Source of the DNA: Mytilus californianus
Lineage: Eukaryota; Mollusca; Bivalvia; Mytilida; Mytilidae
Direction: 5' to 3'
Length of the DNA stretch: 64,000 nt
NCBI RefSeq assembly: GCF_021869535.1
Contig: NW_026262690.1
Coordinates: 13,507,501-13,571,500 of the forward strand
Part shown: piece after piece, positions 59,400 to 64,000 of the stretch
Position numbering within the stretch: position 1 is the stretch's first letter
Layout: each line of letters opens with the position of its first letter
The notes under the pieces: model-generated
Told to the model about the DNA's origin: nothing
Seen by the model: the letters and a program-made list of their open reading frames with translations, nothing else
Database searches by the model: none
Program-made: the position numbers and the translations under genes

Positions 59400-60700
59400 T
59401 TTAATAAACTGTTAACACAGAGATATGTCTCGCCTTTTTGTAATTTTGATAATGCAAAAGTTGAAATTAAAATAGCAATACTTTAACATGTAAGTTATGC
59501 AAATGTTCAAAGTCAATAAACTATGACTGAAGGTACATGGCTACACAATCTCCATGGAAATGAGATGTGCCAATGCTAATACAACTGCATACCAAATACC
59601 ATTGACTTATCATAAGTTGTTCCATTTAAATAAACCTAAACTCAAACATTAACTTGTAAATTATGTAAAAATTTCAAAGTCAATGAACCATGATGAGGAG
59701 GTGGGGCCATATAATTTCCATGGAAATGAGACTTGCAAATCATATATCACTGACTTAATATTAGTGGTTCATCTTAAACTAATCTAATCACAAACTTTAA
59801 CATGTAAACTATATGCAAAACATTTAAAGTAAATAGACCATGTCTGAAGGGGCGGTGCCAAATATTCTCCATGAAAATGAGATGTGCTAATGTTTGTACA
59901 ACTGCATACCAAATATCATTGACTTACCACTAATGGTTCCCTTTAAACTGACCTAATCACAAACTAATACATTTAAACTAAGCAAAACTTTCAAAGTCAA
60001 TAGACTATGACTGAGAGGGCAGGGCCCAATAATTTCAATGGAAATGAGATATGCCAATGCTTATACAACTGCATACTAAATATCATTAACCTACCACTAG
60101 TGGTTCCCCATAAACTGACCTAATCACAAACTAATACAGGTACACAAAGCAAAAGTTTCAAAGTCAATAGACCATGACTGAGAGGGTGGGGCCAAATAAT
60201 CCCCATGGAAATGTGATGTGCCAATACTAATACAACTGTATACCAAATATCATTGACCTACCACAAGTGGTTCACCATAAAACTGACCTAATCACACATT
60301 ACATTGTTGACAACGCTGCCGCCAACACCAAAGCTGGAAACAGCATACCTATGTCTCTGGGAGACAATAACATAAACACAACTTTAATTTGTAAACAATG
60401 TAAAAGTTTAAAGTCAATGACCCATGTTGAGGGAGTGGGGCCATATAATCACCATGGAAAAGAGACCTGCAAATGCTAATACAATTGCATACCAAATATC
60501 ATTGACTTAACATTAGCAGCCCCTCTTAAACTGGTCTAATCACAAACTAAACAAGTAAACTATGAAACAATCAAGGTCAACAGACCATGACTGAGGGGGG
60601 TGGAGCCAAATAATTTCCATGGGAACAAGATTTGCCAATGCTTATGCTTCTACATACTAAATATCTAGGAACCTGAATTGCTCATCAAGCAAATATATTT
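59400..60700 (+). mobile_element. Expanded 'acagagatatgtctcgcc' element, about seven ~150-165 bp units
   Basis: Begins 'gttaacacagagatatgtct'. Each unit has 'gaccatgactgagagggcag', 'ccatggaaatgagatgtgcc', 'ataccaaatatcattgac' and 'aactgacctaatcacaaac'. A terminus-like segment with 'gttgacaacgctgccgccaa' and 'catacctatgtctctggg' at 60305-60362 sits in the middle, so two elements or a recombinant are joined. Confidence 0.85.
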
Positions 60701-60744
60701 CAATGTTTTTTGTTTCAACACGAGTCTTCACAAGTGAAAAGCTA

Positions 60745-61040
60745 AACAAGAATGTGTTCATAGTACAAGGATGCCCCACTCGCACTATCATTTTCTATGT
60801 TCAGTGGACCGTGAAATTGGGGTCAAAACTCTAATTTGGCGTTAAAATTAGAAAGATCATATCATAGGGAACATGTGTACTAAGTTTCAAGTTGATTGGA
60901 CTTCAACTTCATCAAAAACTACCTTGACCAAAAACTTTAACCTGAAGCGGGACAGATGGACGAAGGAACGGACGGACGAACGAACAAACAAACAGACTCA
61001 CAGACCGAAAAACATAATGCCCCTAGGTGGGGCATAAAAA
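60745..61040 (+). mobile_element. Dispersed element, 'GATGCCCC' family, complete copy
   Basis: 5' 'aaggatgccccactcgcact', a single body ('accgtgaaattggggtcaaa', 'ttcaacttcatcaaaaacta'), 'ggacagatggacgaaggaac' microsatellite, 3' 'aatgcccctaggtggggcat' hairpin and A-run. GATGCCCCAC and GTGGGGCAT are inverted. Confidence 0.88.
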
Positions 61041-61332
61041 TGTTTTCCTTGACCTTATTTGCAAATCAATTTAGGGGGTATTTATTCCAATATCTCACTG
61101 TCAAAGTTGTTGTTTTCTGATTCGGAAGCTCTTACCTTATGGTTGCTACATTATTTCTTCAAATTGCATCTACAAATGACCACGACTGCATGCAAATCTC
61201 AATTTGTTCTTTTTTTTTCTTTCTTTTTTTTCAATTCATCTTTTAAATAAATTGACCTTTGACCAATAAAAATTTGGGATTCCTTATCTTTACTTCGTAA
61301 TCATGTGAGATGACATGTGCTTAAAGTAAAAA

Positions 61333-61540
61333 ACAAGAGTGCACACATCCAAATGTCTCACCTGCTATACTGTTCATGATCAATTTTATGTTGAATGTCT
61401 TAAGATAAAAGGTTTTAATGATACATGACTATGAGGTCAAGGTCAGATTAATTCTGCCTGACAGATATGTATAAACCTCAAACAATCATTCCATGCACCA
61501 AATATAGTTTACTTACTGCTTATGATATCTAAACAAATTG
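61333..61540 (+). mobile_element. 'GTCTCG' family element, 5' fragment
   Basis: 'aacaagagtgcacacatcca' and 'aatgtctcacctgc', then 'ctatgaggtcaaggtcagat' and 'caccaaatatagtttac'. It stops where the next element begins. Confidence 0.75.
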
Positions 61541-62530
61541 CTTCGCCGAGCACAGCTGGATACGACCGCAGAGGTCCAACCGTGAACAGTTGGGGCAAAA
61601 ATGGATGCAATATCCGTGCTTGATACAGGTCTGAATTTGGATTGTAATTAAATATTTGACACATAATAGGTTTCTGACACAGAATAACTGTAGTCAAAGA
61701 ACTTAGAATTGGTTATATGATTTGAATTTATATTAAATTTTTTGCTTTTGTGCAATACACTTTGCTGTTGCGAATTGACCCCCCCCCCCTCTCCCCACAA
61801 AAAAAAAAAAATAAAAATTACCCCCCCCCCCCTTTTTTTTTTGCTTTTGTGCAATACACTATGCTGTTGCGTATTAACCCACCCCCCCCCCCCCCCCCTC
61901 AAATATTTGAAGAATTTTTCTTTATAATTTCTGAAATCTGAAATGAGAAAAAATTGACCCCCCACAATTTCTTTTTACCTCCCCCCCCCCTTTTCCCCCC
62001 AAAAAAATTCTTTCCCTCAAGATATGGTCATAATCTCAATTAAAATTTCCAATGGAGTTTGCAACCATAATTACCCATTTAAATTTACCATAGTGCTAAC
62101 TTAATCTATTTTATAATAGAATTTAAAATATGGTGTCAAATCTTTCATATGGATTTTTTTGTGAAAGAAAAAAGATGCAATATTTGCAGATATTTTTATT
62201 GGTCTTCCTTTATAAATATGCATTTCTTTAAACATAATTTAAAAGCAGTGTAAGGGAGGTAATCAAAATTTTGTATTTGGATATTCCACAAGTTATTGTC
62301 TGGAAACTAGAAAAATGCTTATTTTTGGCCCCTTTTTGGTACCTAATTCCTTAACTGTTAGTACCATAACCCCCAAAATTAATCCCAACCTTCCTTTTGT
62401 GGTATTGAACCTTATGGTTAAATTTCATAGAGATCAATTCACTTAAACTAAAGTTATAGTGCGAAATTCAATGTGTCTTCTGACGACGACGACGCCAACG
62501 TCATAGCAATATTTTTGCGGTCAAATAAAA
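61541..62530 (+). mobile_element. Dispersed element, 'ATACGACCGCA' family, copy 3 (about 1 kb, full length)
   Basis: 5' 'gcttcgccgagcacagctgg' then 'atacgaccgcagaggtccaa'. In order: the head, two 'gcttttgtgcaatacact' units, C/A homopolymer runs, one ~170-bp unit with 'aacccccaaaattaatccca', a short GAC run and the 3' 'tttttgcggtcaaataaaaa'. It gives the unexpanded layout of 9677-12018. Confidence 0.85.
61778..62000. repeat. Homopolymer cluster (C, A and T runs)
   Basis: C-runs of about 10-18 and A/T-runs of about 10-12 alternate with 'ttttgtgcaatacac' units inside the element above. Base-calling in such runs is unreliable. Confidence 0.9.
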
Positions 62531-63104
62531 ACAGACTTAACCCTTTCCCTTTCAGGCATTTTAGACATATACTTATCGAAAAAAACACTATCCCAGTTCA
62601 AAAGAGGTTACAACAAACAATGGATATTAAGTATTACTGAGCTTTCATGGTTTTTTTTTAAACATGTGAGCTTAAATGATCTGAAAACTACCATTAACTT
62701 CTATCAAGACATTTATTACTGGTGTGTTTATCAGTTTATATTTACTTTGATTTATTGATATAAGCATTTTATATTTTTGGGCTTATCCGTAAAATTAACC
62801 AACAGATTCCCTGTATACACATAAGACCATACAATGTTCTCTTCAATTTATTTTGTGAATTAAGATAGGTTTTATTCTGTTGAATTGTACACAGCCCTCA
62901 ATTATTCCCTATTCCAGTTCTATATTAAAACTAGGATAACAGTGTTTTTCTGACAATTTTTGAAATACAATAAAGTCATCTACACATCCATTTACCAACT
63001 TAATTTTCTTATCAATCTTTCTGATAATCAAAATCAAAGAAAGGTAACTCAAAATTCTTTCTGAGTCTTTTTTCTTCTTTTTAAATACTGATGGAGTTTC
63101 CTAC
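62531..63104. other. Intronic DNA just downstream of the MAM exon, no recognised feature
   Basis: AT-rich, no array or element seen; unlike two of the other exons, this donor is not followed by a junction-derived minisatellite. Confidence 0.5.
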
Positions 63105-63289
63105 CTTTTTGTAACATTTTTTATATCCACTGCTGCAAACAGCCATTTGGGTCCTTGATCTTTGAACTTGTCAAATAGTATAACACGATTCTTCTCCTCG
63201 CATGGCTTTAAATCATCATTGTTCAATGGTACAAGTTTTAAAACTAACTTGCTGACATATCCCCCAAACATATAGTAATGGAAGCGTAC
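63105..63289 (-). CDS. ALK: Internal exon: middle of a MAM domain of the ALK-like receptor
   Basis: Minus-strand exon of 185 bp; acceptor GATTGTTTTGCAG, donor AAAAAG|GTAGGA; phase 0 in, 2 out. It encodes VRFHYYMFGGYVSKL, then a segment with one cysteine (KPCEEK), then DQGPKWLFAAVDIKNVTK. MAM domains have the same order: C-x-(V/L)-x-F-x-Y-x-M-x-G, then L-x-(V/L), then W-x-x-x-x-V-x-(L/I). NVT is a potential N-glycosylation site. The AG left at the 3' end plus A of the exon at 53295 makes Arg, and the joined protein continues into the MAM C-terminal strand. The exon holding the MAM start with its first cysteine must lie beyond position 64000. Whether this is the first or second MAM of ALK cannot be told. 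Confidence 0.9.
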
Positions 63290-63489
63290 CTGCAAAACAA
63301 TCATTATAATCTGTCATATTTTAGTATGGACCGTGAATTTGTTTTAACCATAGTATTTAAAGATATGCAATAGCAATAAAATTATTCAGTCTGTCTAAAC
63401 AGTATGGGACCCATTGAGCCAGGCAAGCTTTCATTTAAATCCGTTCAATAACTTTCAATCTAAACTTTGTGAATAATATACAAATTTTC

Positions 63490-63760
63490 ATAAATATATG
63501 CACATGCCAAAATGTCTTGACTACTTTACTAATTATAAATGAATATTGCTACAGTGACCTTGACCTTTAAATCAAATAATTGTTGACAGTTTTTCCTCCT
63601 AGTCCTTAGAGATCTTAATTGTTCTGGCCAGGGGTAATTAACTCTAAAATAGGTTGTCCAATTTTTCTAAAAATTTGGCAGGAGATAGGCCTTGATTAGT
63701 TGATCATTTTAGCCCAGTCAGATTTGCAATATTTGCTTTAGTAATTGAGATATAAGTAAA
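63490..63760 (+). mobile_element. Degraded dispersed-element fragment
   Basis: 'gccaaaatgtcttgactact' and 'ttactaattataaatg' echo the GTCTCG-family head; 'agtgaccttgacctttaaat' and 'ggtaattaactctaaaatag' are typical unit words. Confidence 0.5.
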
Positions 63761-63761
63761 T

Positions 63762-64000
63762 AAAGAGCTGTGATATGCCTGTCACTTTTTCAAAGAATAC
63801 AGTTTCAAAACTCCTCAATGTCATATCAGAAATTTATAAAAAAAAAACTAAAGGGAGGTTATTTTAATAGATATAAACCAGTCACCAAAGTTTCATGAAA
63901 ACTGCTCAAAGCACTTTAGAGTTATTGTCCGATATCCAGAAAATCCCCCCTTTTTTATGAATAATATCTCATAACTAGGAAACGTAAAATATAAAATTAA
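63762..64000 (+). mobile_element. 'GATACGCCCG' family element, copy 3, running off the window
   Basis: 'gctgtgatatgcctgtcact' and 'tttttcaaagaatacag', then 'aactaaagggaggttatttt' and 'gtcaccaaagtttcatgaaa' match 41450-41600. Confidence 0.8.

Noticed and set aside
61741-61965. Pro- and Gly-rich open frames over C-runs
   Set aside because: Homopolymer artefacts inside a dispersed element; run lengths are probably unreliable.

Overview
The window is eukaryotic, AT-rich and almost entirely non-coding. It is packed with dispersed and tandem repeats of kinds I recognise from bivalve, especially mytilid mussel, genomic DNA. Examples are the 'caatgagacaactctcc' family, elements opening 'acaagagtgcacacgctg', tRNA-derived SINEs tailed with (CAAT)n, and elements carrying internal tandem units plus a 3' hairpin. 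There are no bacterial features, no long ORFs and no intact autonomous transposon. Species assignment is inference.

One gene on the minus strand appears to span the whole window. Four exons can be read with canonical AG/GT borders, at 63289-63105, 53295-53207, 39247-39107 and 3694-3535. Their junction phases match in series (2/2, 1/1, 1/1). The first two join into the C-terminal part of a MAM domain, the third encodes a degenerate thrombospondin type-1 (TSR)-like segment, and the fourth encodes the start of the TNF-like/glycine-rich module diagnostic of ALK/LTK receptor tyrosine kinases. Upstream exons (signal peptide, start of MAM) should lie beyond position 64000. The rest of the glycine-rich region, the membrane segment and the kinase should lie before position 1. 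Everything else is intron of about 9.8, 14 and 35 kb plus the start of another.

The most unusual observation is that two of the four exons are followed directly by a minisatellite whose repeat unit is the exon-intron junction itself. After the MAM exon, 18 copies of a strictly 54-bp unit (52289-53207) each carry the last tens of bases of the exon and its 5' splice site. After the ALK-module exon, about nine copies of a ~45-bp unit do the same. Each array lays out many near-identical splice donors behind the real one.

The other tandem arrays are at 5982-6285, 7192-7634, 13053-13640, 18301-19470, 23012-23385, 23578-24855, 37393-38005, 44519-48252 (3.7 kb) and 57703-57945. Transposable elements include a TIR element present twice (32444-32896, 34181-34632), two SINEs with visible target-site duplications, a decayed non-LTR reverse transcriptase 3' end (50455-50892), several foldback or palindromic elements (13962-14051, 41237-41336, 59008-59175), and at least six families of non-autonomous elements sharing one architecture: a short 5' motif, repeated ~110-170 bp units, often a GACA/GACG microsatellite, and a 3' hairpin repeating the 5' motif before an A-run.
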